A stretch of DNA of 52,289 nt from Acidimicrobiia bacterium (GCA_029863385.1 JAOTVU010000011.1:1-52289); one strand, 5' to 3'. Shown: positions 15,475 through 24,351, counted from the stretch's first letter. The notes: a model not told the origin generated them from the sequence alone. Translations and numbers: made by a program.

Positions 15475-17831
15475 CACCGCCGGTCGGTCTCACGTCGAGC
15501 GAGGCCGCCGACCGTCAGCGGTTGGGGCTCGGCAACACGGTCACCGAACAGACCTCGAGACCGATCTCGAACATCATCCGGGCCAATCTGGCCACACGGT
15601 TCAACGCCATCATGGCTTCGCTGGCCACGATTGTGCTGCTCTTCGGCCACTGGATCGACGCCCTGTTCGCCGTCGTCGCCGCCCTGAACAGCGCCATCGG
15701 CATCGTCCAGGAGATTCGGGCGAAACGCAGCCTCGATGCCGTCCAGGTTCTGGTCGACGACGACATCGGGGTGTACCGGGAGGGATCGCTGGTGCGCCTC
15801 CCGCCTTCGCAGCTTGTCGTCGACGACGTCTTTCGCCTCGAGGTCGGCGATCAGGTTCCGGTCGACGGGACGGTCCTCGACGGGGTCGGCCTCGAGCTGG
15901 ACGAGTCGGCTCTGAGCGGGGAGTCGGAGTCGGTGGCGAAGTCGGTCGGGGACGGGATCCGAAGTGGCAGCTACGTGGTCGCCGGCGCCGGCACCGCCCG
16001 CGCCGTACGGGTCGGGGCCGACAGCTGGGCCCGCCGTATCACCGACGAGGCCAGGGAGTTCACCCTGACCCGGTCCGAGCTCTCGGTTGGCATCGATCGG
16101 TTATTGGCGATCATCACCTGGACACTGCCGCCGATGTCGCTTCTGCTGGTTTGGAGCCAACTGCAGGCCTCGTCATCGCTGGCCGATGGCCTGATCTGGG
16201 CGGCTGCCGGCGTGGTCGCCCTGATTCCCCAGGGTCTCGTGCTCCTGGTGAGCATGGCCATGGCGGTGGCCGTTCGAAGGCTGGCGGAGAGCGAGGTCAT
16301 CGTGCAGGAGCTGCCTGCGGTCGAGGGTCTGGCTCGGGTCGACGTGCTGTGCGTCGACAAAACCGGCACGCTCACCACCGGTCGCCTGGCGGTCGACGGG
16401 ATCGAGCCGGTCGACCCCGACTCCTGCCCGGCGGACGGACTTCGACTCGGGTTGGCCGCCCTGGTCGACCTCGAAACGACCCGTTCGGCGACGACCGAGG
16501 CGATTCGTTTCGCCGTCGGGTCACCTCCGCCCTGGTCGGCGCGGCAGACCGTGTCGTTCTCCTCGGCGCGCAAGTGGAGCGGCGCCGACTACGGGTCCGA
16601 TGGGACCTGGGTACTCGGCGCCCCCGAGGTCCTGCTCGACCTCATGTCGGCCAACGGCGGTCCGGGAATCGACGCGCTGGCCGCCCGGGTCGGCGAACTG
16701 GCCGACCAGGCTCGTCGGGTACTTCTCGTCGCCCGGGGCGGCACCGGTCTGAGCGACGGATCGCCGCCCAACGATCTGCAGCCGGTCGGGCTGATCACGT
16801 TGAAGGAGGAGGTTCGCCCCGATGCCGCCGACACCATGGCCTGGTTCGCCCGCCAGAAGGTTGCGGTCAAGGTGATCTCCGGCGACAACCCGCGGACGGT
16901 GTCGGCGGTGGCCGACGAGATCGGCATCCCGAACGCCGATCGCTTTGTCGATACCCGGGCCGGTCTCCCCGAAGGCGACGGCAGCGATGAGATCACCGTG
17001 TTCGGACGGGTCCAACCGGAACAGAAGCGGGACATCGTCCGGTCACTCCAGGGCCGTGGCCACACGGTGGCGATGACGGGCGACGGCGTGAACGACATCC
17101 CGGCCCTGAAAGCGGCCGACATCGGGATTGCGATGGACACCGCTCGACCGGCAACCAAGGCTACGGCCCAACTCGTTCTGCTCGACGGTCGATTCGATCG
17201 GATGCCGGGCGTGGTGGCCGAGGGCCGACGTGTGGTGGCCAACATGGAGCGTGTTTCCAAGCTGTTCGTGACCAAGACGATCTACGTCACGCTCCTGGTC
17301 CTGGTCATCGGCGCAACGTCGACGCCGTTTCCCTTCCTGCCTCGCCACCTCAGCGTGGTGGCAGCCGTGACGATCGGTATCCCGGCCTTCGTCCTCAGTT
17401 TCCGGCCCGCCGATCAACCGTGCCGCCCCGGCTATCTTCGCCGGGTCGTCCGCTACGCGGTTCCGGCCGGTGTCGTGGCGGCCCTGACCACGCTTGTGGC
17501 GTTCTGGGCGGTACGCTCGCCGCCGATCTCGGCCACACTCGAAGAGGCCCGCACTGCAGCCACGATCACCCTGACTCTGACCGGCCTCTGGATTCTCTAC
17601 CGTCTCGTCAAACCCCTCGACGCGACCGAAGGGTGGCTCCTGGCCGTCCTGGTCATCGGGTTCGTGGCGTTCGTCTCGCCGTCGTCGCCGGCGGCGAGAT
17701 GGTACGGCTTGTCGCTCCCGCCGGTCACTGTCACGGCCGCCATGGTGGCGGTGCTCATCATCTCTATCGGCGCACTGCAGGTGTTGATCGAGTTCGTCGA
17801 CCGCCACGCCAGCGGCCGGACCGACGCATGA
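15459..17831 (+). CDS. P-type cation-transporting ATPase (CtpE-like)
   Basis: This 790-residue inner-membrane pump has an actuator domain with ESALSGESES and a phosphorylation motif CVDKTGTLTTG with Asp at about 300. The hinge is GDGVNDIPALK, and VKVISGDNPRTV is in the nucleotide domain. Hydrophobic pairs occur near 55-90, 210-265 and in the last 200 residues. The membrane motif of helix 4 is PQGL (ALIPQGLVLLVS) where many relatives have PEGL. The overall order resembles actinobacterial CtpE, for which Ca2+ uptake has been proposed; the substrate here is not proven. The start is taken as GTG 15459, overlapping gerW; an upstream in-frame ATG (15372) lies inside gerW. Mycobacterial DosR regulons also include a P-type ATPase (CtpF). 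Confidence 0.9.
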   Translation: MEALVAPPVGLTSSEAADRQRLGLGNTVTEQTSRPISNIIRANLATRFNAIMASLATIVLLFGHWIDALFAVVAALNSAIGIVQEIRAKRSLDAVQVLVDDDIGVYREGSLVRLPPSQLVVDDVFRLEVGDQVPVDGTVLDGVGLELDESALSGESESVAKSVGDGIRSGSYVVAGAGTARAVRVGADSWARRITDEAREFTLTRSELSVGIDRLLAIITWTLPPMSLLLVWSQLQASSSLADGLIWAAAGVVALIPQGLVLLVSMAMAVAVRRLAESEVIVQELPAVEGLARVDVLCVDKTGTLTTGRLAVDGIEPVDPDSCPADGLRLGLAALVDLETTRSATTEAIRFAVGSPPPWSARQTVSFSSARKWSGADYGSDGTWVLGAPEVLLDLMSANGGPGIDALAARVGELADQARRVLLVARGGTGLSDGSPPNDLQPVGLITLKEEVRPDAADTMAWFARQKVAVKVISGDNPRTVSAVADEIGIPNADRFVDTRAGLPEGDGSDEITVFGRVQPEQKRDIVRSLQGRGHTVAMTGDGVNDIPALKAADIGIAMDTARPATKATAQLVLLDGRFDRMPGVVAEGRRVVANMERVSKLFVTKTIYVTLLVLVIGATSTPFPFLPRHLSVVAAVTIGIPAFVLSFRPADQPCRPGYLRRVVRYAVPAGVVAALTTLVAFWAVRSPPISATLEEARTAATITLTLTGLWILYRLVKPLDATEGWLLAVLVIGFVAFVSPSSPAARWYGLSLPPVTVTAAMVAVLIISIGALQVLIEFVDRHASGRTDA

Positions 17832-17845
17832 GGACCTTCGACTCT
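17831..17845 (+). promoter_or_regulatory. DevR-type box for the GerMN-domain gene
   Basis: AGGACCTTCGACTCT begins at the last base of the ATPase stop codon. GACGAT at 17868-17873 is the -10-like hexamer, and the centre is 58 nt before ATG 17896. Confidence 0.7.
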
Positions 17846-17895
17846 TCTGCAACCGAAGTGGGCTGAGGACGATCAAAGGACAGAGGTGGCCACCC

Positions 17896-18704
17896 ATGGC
17901 CCCCAGGATCTTCCTCCGACTTGCCCGCCTACTGGTCACGGCCACGATCTTCGCCGGAGTCGTGGCCGTCCCGACCGCCACGAGGCTCTCGCGGTCGGTG
18001 GCTACGACACGTTCCGCCAGGTTGCGTTCCTCGGCACCTTCGAGGGTGAGACACAGATCGGGCTCGGCGTTCGGGCCAGGCTGCCGTTCCGGGTCTTCAC
18101 CCTGACCGGCCCGGGCGCCGGGTCTCGGCTCGTGGTCGATGTCGCCCACCGGTGGGATCCGGAACCGACCGCGCCTCCCGACCCCGATCCGCCGGCTTCC
18201 CGCAATGTCAAGGTCTTCTTCAGCACCGGGGGCGGCTCCGACTGCGGGGAGGTGACCGCCTTCTTCCGGGACGCCACCGGTGTCATCGCCCCCATCCGGT
18301 ACGCCCTCGACCAACTCGTGGCCGGACCGACCCCGGCCGAGGAGGCGCAGGGTGCCTACTCGTGGTTCTCGTCGGCGACCGCCGGATCCATCCGATCGAT
18401 CAACCTCCGATCCGATGGCCTTCTGATCGTCGACTTCCGTGACGTCCGCTCCAGCATCCCCGGAGCCTCGGCGAGCTGCGGCAGCGAAGAACTCCTGACC
18501 AACCTGACGGCGACGGTCTTCCGCTTCGCCCCGGTCGAGCGCGTGCGGTTCGAGATCAACGGCTACTGCGACCTGTTCTACAACTGGCTGCAAAGGGACT
18601 GCACCGTCATCGAGCGATGGCCGACTGTCGGCGGCAAAGGAACAGGGCCGCTCGTGGGCCGGATGGTCGAAGGCCTCTACCCGGACCGAGCCGTCGGGGT
18701 TTGA
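17896..18704 (+). pseudogene. GerMN-domain exported protein with frameshift and missing middle
   Basis: The ATG at 17896 opens a signal-peptide-like segment, MAPRIFLRLARLLVTATIFA, preceded by AGGTGG. This frame then becomes meaningless. A second frame from about 17990 to 18704 encodes the tail of an AMIN-like domain (VAFLGTFEGETQIGLGVRAR; RVFTLTG; RLVVDVAH). A GerMN domain follows (VKVFFSTGGG; ALDQLVAGPTPAEEAQGAYS; LTATVFRFAPVERVRFEING). Together they look like one secreted protein that lost most of its AMIN-like domain and its frame between about 17970 and 18010. It may be real decay, a sequence error, or an in-use shortened product translated from an internal start. The promoter box appears intact. 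Confidence 0.7.
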
Positions 18705-18760
18705 CTATTCTCGTGACCGCTCACAATGCAACGGTGCGTGTGGAGACCGATCGCCAGGTG

Positions 18761-19579
18761 ATGGTGATGGGCGGTGGTCTCGGGACCGCAATCCGGTTCT
18801 ATGTGCTGGCGTTCGTCTCGAGCTGGGCGGTCTGGGGGACGGCCATCGTCTGGGCGAGTCTCGAAGACTGGGAGCCGTTGATCATCATCGCCGGCGCCTA
18901 CGGCCCACTCCTGGCTGCAGTGGTGATGGCGAAGCGGGCCGGCATCGCGCGGAGCTGGATTCGGCAGGTAATCGGGCTCCGACGCCGCGTGCGGTGGGTT
19001 CTGATCGGCAGCGTGGCCCTTCCACTCGTGATAGCGCTTGTCCACGTGACCGCCTACCGGACGCTGATCGGCTCCGTCGCTCTTTCCAGCGACCCACCCT
19101 GGTACTGGGCCGCGGCGGCAGCGCCGGTCAACGTCTGGCTCGTGTTCTGGCTCGGCAGCGCCCTCGAGGAGTTCGGCTGGCAGGGCGTCGCCGTTCCTGC
19201 GCTGACGGAGCGCTTCCATCCGCTGGTCGCAGCCGCAGTCCACGGGGTCGTCTGGGGAACCTGGCATCTCCCGCTCCTCCTCGTCGATTCCTGGACGGGA
19301 GGTGACCAGTCGATCGCCGTTCTCTACGGGATCACCGTCACCCTCAGCCCGATCATGATCTGGTTGACCCGAAGTGCGGTCGGCGGTGTCATGCCGGCCG
19401 TGTTCCTTCATGCGGCCACGAATCACTACACCGATCTGTTCACCGACGAAACGACCTTGTTCGATCCGCCGCTCCTCCAGCGATTCGACGCGGTCAAAGT
19501 GGCCATCTACGGCGTGATCGCGCTCGTCGTCGTCGCAGCCACCAGAGGGCGGCTGCGATCGACCGGATCGGCGGGCTGA
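18761..19579 (+). CDS. CPBP-family intramembrane protease (CAAX/Abi type)
   Basis: This membrane protein of about 272 residues has roughly seven or eight hydrophobic segments. The CPBP signatures are present in order: the glutamate pair in ALEEFGWQG (about 141-149), the motif HGVVWGTWHLP (about 169-179) and a later HAATNHY. The family comprises glutamic-type intramembrane proteases, and in bacteria it is often linked to bacteriocin immunity or envelope regulation. The substrate is unknown. The start is uncertain: ATG 18761 is used, and GTG 18713 is an alternative. No DevR-type box was found upstream. It lies 56 nt after the damaged GerMN gene, and a DevR-box-controlled hydrolase follows. Confidence 0.85.
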   Translation: MVMGGGLGTAIRFYVLAFVSSWAVWGTAIVWASLEDWEPLIIIAGAYGPLLAAVVMAKRAGIARSWIRQVIGLRRRVRWVLIGSVALPLVIALVHVTAYRTLIGSVALSSDPPWYWAAAAAPVNVWLVFWLGSALEEFGWQGVAVPALTERFHPLVAAAVHGVVWGTWHLPLLLVDSWTGGDQSIAVLYGITVTLSPIMIWLTRSAVGGVMPAVFLHAATNHYTDLFTDETTLFDPPLLQRFDAVKVAIYGVIALVVVAATRGRLRSTGSAG

Positions 19580-19642
19580 CGCGATCGGCGGCATCGAGGC
19601 GAACAGTCGTCGGTGGGACGAACGCCGGTCGAGGAGGTAAGG

Positions 19643-19657
19643 GTGACCTTCGTCCCT
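19643..19657 (+). promoter_or_regulatory. DevR-type box for the alpha/beta hydrolase
   Basis: GTGACCTTCGTCCCT matches the reference at 13 of 15 positions. CACACT at 19681-19686 precedes ATG 19693 by 6 nt, and the centre-to-start distance is 43 nt, the leaderless arrangement. Confidence 0.75.
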
Positions 19658-19692
19658 GGTCCGTGTGGTGGCCCTCGAGTCACACTGCACGC

Positions 19693-20637
19693 ATGGCCAA
19701 CCGTGCATTTCCTGCGGTCGCTCTGGCTGCAGCTGTGATTGGAGGGCGGGCCACCGGCCGCCGCTACCGACGCGATCTCCATCGAGCAGAGGAACGTCTC
19801 TCGTCTCTCGACCGTTCGGTGATCGCCAACAGGTTCGGGCGGACCGAGTTCGCAGCGATCGGATCGGGGGATCCCCTGCTGGTCAGTCACGGGATCTTCC
19901 ACGGCTTCGACGGTGCCCTGACGTCGGTGGAACATCTAGCCGACGGCCGCCGGGTCATCGCTCCATCCCGCTTCGGCTACCTCGGATCCACCATGCCGCC
20001 ACGGGCCACCGTCGCCGGACAGGCCGAGGCCTTCGCTCTCCTGCTCGACCATCTCGAACTCGACGCCGTCGACATGATCGCCGTGTCGGCCGGAACAGGG
20101 GCGGCCATCCAGTTCGCACTCCGGCATCCCGATCGTGTCAAGCACCTGATCGTCAGCTCCGGCAATTTCCCGGGCAGCGAGACCGCTCAGGCTCCACCGA
20201 ACTGGGCGAAGGTGTTCTACTCCGATCCAGCGATGTGGCTGCTCAAGTCGATCGCCCCAGCCGTGTTCGCCGGGTTGATGGGTGTTCCCGACGGATTTCC
20301 CCGCAACGACGACGATTCACGGCAGATCGACCGGATGCTCGACAGCATCTTTCCCGTCGGCCCCAGGGTGACGGGGGCGGTGTTCGACGCCTACGTCTCG
20401 AACCCGGAGGTCGGCGCCTACCCGCTCGAGCAGATTCGGGTGCCGACGTTGATCGTCCATGCCAAGGACGACCCGTTGGCGTCGTTCGACGCCGCGGCTG
20501 CGGCAGCCGACCGGATACCGGGTGCCGACTTGTTGACCCTCGATTCCGGCGGTCACCTCCAGCTTGGACAGGCCGAGCGGGTGCAAATGGAGATCGCCGC
20601 CTTCCTCGCCCCGGTCGCAGCCCGACAGTGGCGTTGA
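19693..20637 (+). CDS. Alpha/beta hydrolase
   Basis: This 314-residue protein begins with a short hydrophobic N-terminus (AFPAVALAAAVIGG), possibly a membrane anchor. The hydrolase fold carries the oxyanion strand DPLLVSHGIFHGFDG, the nucleophile elbow AVSAGTGAA (Ser; the first Gly of GxSxG is Ala), the acid in VHAKDDPLAS and the final His in LDSGGHLQLG. The triad is therefore complete; the substrate is unknown. ATG 19693 is fixed by the promoter geometry (box centre 43 nt upstream, CACACT ending 6 nt upstream, no Shine-Dalgarno), so it appears leaderless. It converges with the membrane-protein cluster on the minus strand. Confidence 0.88.
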   Translation: MANRAFPAVALAAAVIGGRATGRRYRRDLHRAEERLSSLDRSVIANRFGRTEFAAIGSGDPLLVSHGIFHGFDGALTSVEHLADGRRVIAPSRFGYLGSTMPPRATVAGQAEAFALLLDHLELDAVDMIAVSAGTGAAIQFALRHPDRVKHLIVSSGNFPGSETAQAPPNWAKVFYSDPAMWLLKSIAPAVFAGLMGVPDGFPRNDDDSRQIDRMLDSIFPVGPRVTGAVFDAYVSNPEVGAYPLEQIRVPTLIVHAKDDPLASFDAAAAAADRIPGADLLTLDSGGHLQLGQAERVQMEIAAFLAPVAARQWR

Positions 20638-20659
20638 CGATCCGTTCGCCGCCCGCCGA

Positions 20660-21340
20660 TCAGAACAGGATCGACAGGCGGGCGTGACCCCAGACGATAT
20701 GCCACCACAGGTAGTAGGTGAGCCGCATGGTGATCATGGGTCCGAGGCCGCTGCGCCGGAGCAGCGCCAGCTCCACCACGCCGAATATGGTGAGATGAAC
20801 GGCGACGAACGGGAGAAGCCTCGGATCGTCGTCGCCGGCCGCGGAAGCCAGAGCCTGGAAGACGGCCTCGGTCAACGCCACGGTGACGATGACAATCAGC
20901 GCTCGACCGTTGAATCCCGCGTCCGGCTCGAAGCGCCATCCGGTCAGTGCGAGCACTGCGGCCAGCGGCACCAGGTGGAGCACGACCTCGGCCACGACGG
21001 CCACTGTCGGATAGTAGAGCAGCGACTCCGGCCATTGACGGTTGATGTCCTCCGGGAACGGGATGGTGACGTCAACGGCCACGGCCACAACCGCCAACGC
21101 AGTGGCGACGACGGCGGCGACCACGTACCCGGACTGATGGCCGACCCATCCCCGACCGTCGACGAATCGGAATGCGAACCACCCGACTGCCGTGACCAGC
21201 GCGACGCCGATCGGATCCGGAACCGGTCCGAACAGCCAGGCGAAACGCCCGCTGCCGAACCGGGCCGTCGACACGAGGGTCAGCAACACGGCACCGACCG
21301 CCAGCGCAAGATAGATCCGGGTCGAGGGCCACGATTCCAT
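20660..21340 (-). CDS. Polytopic membrane protein, unknown function
   Basis: This 226-residue protein has about seven transmembrane segments, the first being IYLALAVGAVLLTLVS. Conserved-looking polar positions inside helices include EVVLHLVPL, ALTEAVFQ and WWHIVWGHARL near the C-terminus. The His and Glu pattern loosely recalls metal-dependent or CPBP-like membrane proteases, but no signature is convincing. It is the last gene of a minus-strand run that starts at 22605 and lies 30 nt beyond a 92-codon membrane gene. It is probably under the DevR-type box at 22654. Confidence 0.75.
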   Translation of the reverse strand: MESWPSTRIYLALAVGAVLLTLVSTARFGSGRFAWLFGPVPDPIGVALVTAVGWFAFRFVDGRGWVGHQSGYVVAAVVATALAVVAVAVDVTIPFPEDINRQWPESLLYYPTVAVVAEVVLHLVPLAAVLALTGWRFEPDAGFNGRALIVIVTVALTEAVFQALASAAGDDDPRLLPFVAVHLTIFGVVELALLRRSGLGPMITMRLTYYLWWHIVWGHARLSILF

Positions 21341-21370
21341 CGGTCGTTCCGCCGCTGTCGCGTCAACCGC

Positions 21371-21649
21371 TCAGGGTGATCGAAGGGGAAACGACATGGC
21401 CGCGTCGACCGGCATGACGTTGTTCCGGTAGGCGTTCACGGCCGCTCGTACGGCCGTGATGGAGAGAAATCCGAACAGACCGACGGTGTAGGAGACAAGC
21501 CCTGTCACGGTGGCGGCGACCGGAATCCACCAGACGACGTTGTAGGTGACCAGCGCGAAGCGGTCGATGGGCCTCGACGACGGCTTCTTTTCCGGTTCCT
21601 GGATTGAGCGGATCCATGCGAACCGCATGGAGGCGTGCTGCTCGACCAC
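21371..21649 (-). CDS. Small membrane protein (92 aa)
   Basis: A GTG start at 21649 gives 92 residues with two hydrophobic stretches, LVTYNVVWWIPVAATVTGLV and YTVGLFGFLSITAVRAAV. It follows the 59-codon gene with only 3 nt between, so the two are translationally linked. No family is recognised. The two short proteins may form a small membrane complex with the larger product of 21829-22605. Confidence 0.6.
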   Translation of the reverse strand: MVEQHASMRFAWIRSIQEPEKKPSSRPIDRFALVTYNVVWWIPVAATVTGLVSYTVGLFGFLSITAVRAAVNAYRNNVMPVDAAMSFPLRSP

Positions 21650-21652
21650 GAT

Positions 21653-21832
21653 TCAATAGACGGCGCCGAGAAGCACCATACCGATGAACGCGGCCCGATC
21701 GGACAGGGCCGAGATGGACAGGACGGCGACGACCCACGCCGCTATCGGAACGGGCAAGAGGGCGGTGAGGGCGTTGTTCCAGCCGAGCGTGAGATACCGA
21801 TCCCGCCAGGTTGGTCCCTCGATATCGATCAT
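21653..21832 (-). CDS. Very small membrane protein (59 aa)
   Basis: This 59-residue ORF (MIDIEGPTWRDRYLTLGWNN at the start) has one long hydrophobic region, TALLPVPIAAWVVAVLSISA, possibly continuing as a second helix at the C-terminus. Its ATG overlaps the preceding gene's stop as ATGA, a strong sign that it is translated. The function is unknown. Confidence 0.65.
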   Translation of the reverse strand: MIDIEGPTWRDRYLTLGWNNALTALLPVPIAAWVVAVLSISALSDRAAFIGMVLLGAVY

Positions 21833-22605
21833 GGGACCAGACGCGTCGTCGCCGTCTTCCCGCCCGATCGCAGCATCCAGACGCCGATGGCCAGGTGGAA
21901 CATGGCCATGGCCAGCACACTGGCGGCGGCGAACAACGACCCGGGTTCGACGACGGCGATCACCGCGCCGACCGTGCCGACGAGACCGAGCCCGAGGGTC
22001 AGGAAGACGAGGCCACGGCGAACCGTCGGAGCCTGCCACATGGCCACACCGAACAGGACGATCCCGATCGGGACCAGCAGGACACCGGTGGTGAGCAACG
22101 TGTCGAACACGCTCTGGGCTCCGTGCCAGGCGTACTCGATCGCTCGCAGATCCTCCGGGGTGGCGTCGGCGGCGGTGTAGAGCTCGGAGAGCGGTGACGT
22201 CGACACGTGCAGGAGCGAGCCGGCCGCCATGATGGCGTAGCCGAAGGAAGCCACCACCGTGCCGAACAGGGCTGCGGCCAGGTGGCTTGCCCGCAGAAGC
22301 CGGTACAACACGACCAGGTTGAGGGCGAAGAACATCAACGCACCCAGATACAGGAAGTGCTCGGCGATACGACCCGACTCGATGTCGGCGAAATCGGTCA
22401 GGGTCTCGACGTCGGATGCATCGGGCAGGCCGAGAGAGCCAACGACCACGAACGAGCAGAGCAGGGCAGCGAACCCGGCCACGCCGGACACCCCTCCCCA
22501 CCGGATCAACTGGTTTACGGCATGGTCCGGGAGCGGCTCGGACGAGCCCCCGGTTTCACCGGTCGGAGCGGCAACCGCCGGGCGGGTTCGGGATGTAGCA
22601 GACAT
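21829..22605 (-). CDS. Six- to seven-helix membrane protein, DUF4386-like in style
   Basis: This 258-residue protein has a polar N-terminus (about 1-35) and then hydrophobic helices such as GVAGFAALLCSFVVVGSLG and FLYLGALMFFALNLVVLYRL. Its size and organisation resemble the divergent DUF4386-type protein starting at 22835, though the sequence is clearly different, so the family call is tentative. The ATG at 22605 follows GGAGGAGG. The DevR-type box centre is 56 nt upstream with CAGGAT as -10. It leads a coupled operon with two tiny membrane proteins and the 226-residue membrane protein. Confidence 0.75.
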   Translation of the reverse strand: MSATSRTRPAVAAPTGETGGSSEPLPDHAVNQLIRWGGVSGVAGFAALLCSFVVVGSLGLPDASDVETLTDFADIESGRIAEHFLYLGALMFFALNLVVLYRLLRASHLAAALFGTVVASFGYAIMAAGSLLHVSTSPLSELYTAADATPEDLRAIEYAWHGAQSVFDTLLTTGVLLVPIGIVLFGVAMWQAPTVRRGLVFLTLGLGLVGTVGAVIAVVEPGSLFAAASVLAMAMFHLAIGVWMLRSGGKTATTRLVP

Positions 22606-22653
22606 GGTTCGACCTCCTCCACATCATCCTGACCACGACCGGGCGATGACGTT

Positions 22654-22668
22654 AGAGGCCAAGGTCAC
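22654..22668 (-). promoter_or_regulatory. DevR-type box for the minus-strand membrane-protein operon
   Basis: On the minus strand it reads GTGACCTTGGCCTCT. CAGGAT at 22631-22626 is the -10-like hexamer, and the centre is 56 nt before ATG 22605, which has a GGAGG site. Confidence 0.65.
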
Positions 22669-22705
22669 CGCAAGGCCGCCCAGACCTCCGTCGGGGTCGG
22701 CCAAG

Positions 22706-22720
22706 ATGACGAAGGACTCT
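22706..22720 (+). promoter_or_regulatory. Weaker DevR-type box for the DUF4386 gene
   Basis: The site ATGACGAAGGACTCT has recognisable half-sites. CAGACT at 22743-22748 lies at the standard distance. The predicted transcript start near 22755 would give an 80-nt leader before ATG 22835. Confidence 0.45.
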
Positions 22721-22834
22721 AACGATCGGGGTGACAGACCAGCAGACTGATCGTGGAGGCCGACAACCCGGCTCCACACCCTTATCGCCGACGAGGCTCC
22801 CGACTCGCCGTCGATTTTCTGCGAGGAGGGAATC

Positions 22835-23593
22835 ATGGTCCACACCGACCGACCCGGGGACCCGAGCCGGAGGACGGCCGTCACCGTCGGCGCGCTGTTC
22901 CTCGTCGCCCTCGTTCCGTTCATGATCGGACGGGCGATCTACGGGCCGGCCACCGGCTCGGCCGACTTCCTGACCGACGCCTATCCGGACCGTGGCGCCG
23001 TGACCGTCGGTGTCCTGATCGAGTTCGTTGCGGTGCTCGCCATCCCGCTGATCGCGGTGTTCCTGTTCCCGGTTCTGAAGCGGGTTCACGAGGCCCTGGC
23101 CCTGGCCTATGTGGGCTTCCGGGCACTCGAAGCCCTGCTGCTGATCGTGATCGAGGCCAAGGTGCTGTCGCTCATCGACCTGAGTGACACCCATCTCAAC
23201 GGGGTCGACAGCGATGCCACACGGCTGCAGACCATCGGTGATTCGGTGCTGGCCGAGATCGACGCCGTCTTCAGCCTGTATGTGCTGGTGTTCGCCGTCG
23301 GTGCGATGATCTTCTACGGCCTCCTGTACCGGTCGGTGCTCGTTCCCCGGTGGCTGTCGGGGTGGGGCTTCGTGGCGTCGGCCTGGATGCTGGTCGGCGT
23401 CGTCCTGATCCTGCTCGGTACGTTCTCCGGAAGCTCCGAGGGTGCGCTGGAGGCGGTCTTCGTGCTTCCCCTGCCCTTGAACGAGATAGCACTCGCCCTG
23501 TGGCTGATCCTCAAAGGGTTCCGCCGATCGCCTGAGCCCACCGGCGCCGACCGGTCGGCCGACAGGGTGACGGCACCGGCGTTGACGGGATGA
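22835..23593 (+). CDS. DUF4386-family membrane protein
   Basis: This 252-residue protein has about six transmembrane helices. It shows the DUF4386 layout: an N-terminal helix (VTVGALFLVALVPFMIGRAI), a second pair around 50-75, the motif AYVGFRALEALLLIVIEA in the middle, a long extracytoplasmic segment, then YVLVFAVGAMIFYGLLYRS and three more helices. The function of the family is unknown. ATG 22835 has GGAGGG 5 nt upstream. It is divergent from another membrane-protein operon, and a DevR-type box lies 122 nt upstream by centre. Confidence 0.88.
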   Translation: MVHTDRPGDPSRRTAVTVGALFLVALVPFMIGRAIYGPATGSADFLTDAYPDRGAVTVGVLIEFVAVLAIPLIAVFLFPVLKRVHEALALAYVGFRALEALLLIVIEAKVLSLIDLSDTHLNGVDSDATRLQTIGDSVLAEIDAVFSLYVLVFAVGAMIFYGLLYRSVLVPRWLSGWGFVASAWMLVGVVLILLGTFSGSSEGALEAVFVLPLPLNEIALALWLILKGFRRSPEPTGADRSADRVTAPALTG

Positions 23594-23610
23594 CGAGCAG
23601 TCGGTTGTGA

Positions 23611-24351
23611 TCAGCCGCCGACAAGACGCGGTCGGCGAAAACCGGCCCGGGCGGCGGTCAGGACGGCGACGGCGGTCGCGGCGAGCCCGGCCAGGAGACC
23701 GAACCGGCCGGCCGGCGTGTCCAACCACCGGAACACGTCAAGAATCGCGTCGGCCTGCCCCTCCTGCGAAAGGAGGAGGGCGACCGGCCCCAACGCCGTG
23801 GGGACGAGGAAGAAGATGGCGGCCAGGATCTGCTGGGCCTGTTGCACGGTCGAGGAACGCTGCGACACCAGCACCGCGGTCCCGGCGGCGACAACGGTCA
23901 GGAGGACCGAGACGCCCAGCATGTGGGCCAACCGCCATCCGGCTATCAGGATCAGATCACCGTCACCGGCCGACAGGTTGACGACCACGAGAGCCAGAGC
24001 GAGCGTACCGAGCATCGAGCCGATGCCCAGCAGAATGGCGAACCCGATCTTGCCCCACAGGATCGCCCGGTCTGTCAACCTGCTGGCCAGCAGCGTTCTG
24101 AGCGTCTTGCGTTCACGCTCTCCGGCGAAGGCGTCGGGGGCGGTCACCACGACCGCCAGAACCGGCAGAACCACGACGACGAACCACGGGTCGGCGTCAT
24201 CGACGAAACGGGCGCCGGCCTGGAGTGGCCCGACAACACCGAAGTAGAGGATCGGCACGGAAACCGCCAGCAGGAGCCGGAGCCGGCCACCCGGTTGATG
24301 GACCAGTGTCCGCCACTCCTTCCACATCACCGTTCGGAGGTCAGTCACCAT
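23611..24351 (-). CDS. ABC-2 type transporter permease
   Basis: This 246-residue membrane protein has six predicted helices. The N-terminus MVTDLRTVMWKEWRTLVHQ and the segment DAFAGERERKTLRTLLASRL are typical of NatB/ABC-2 permeases. ATG 24351 is chosen because it overlaps the end of the ATPase gene by 11 nt; longer readings run into that gene. With the ATPase at 24341-25252 it forms a two-gene export system of unknown substrate. Confidence 0.88.
   Translation of the reverse strand: MVTDLRTVMWKEWRTLVHQPGGRLRLLLAVSVPILYFGVVGPLQAGARFVDDADPWFVVVVLPVLAVVVTAPDAFAGERERKTLRTLLASRLTDRAILWGKIGFAILLGIGSMLGTLALALVVVNLSAGDGDLILIAGWRLAHMLGVSVLLTVVAAGTAVLVSQRSSTVQQAQQILAAIFFLVPTALGPVALLLSQEGQADAILDVFRWLDTPAGRFGLLAGLAATAVAVLTAARAGFRRPRLVGG

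Noticed and set aside
14941..15477. N-terminal extension of the DosS-like kinase to 15477
   Set aside because: It would cross the gerW gene and its promoter, and the added sequence is not protein-like. An ATG at 14940 with a -10-like hexamer fits better.
17043..18593. 516-codon minus-strand open frame
   Set aside because: It covers the P-type ATPase hinge region on the other strand and is rich in Arg/Asp/Gly without motifs; a shadow of real genes.
22791..22807. GAGGCTCCCGACTCG upstream of the DUF4386 gene as a box
   Set aside because: It matches about 7 of 15 positions and has no hexamer at the standard distance; the site at 22706 fits better.
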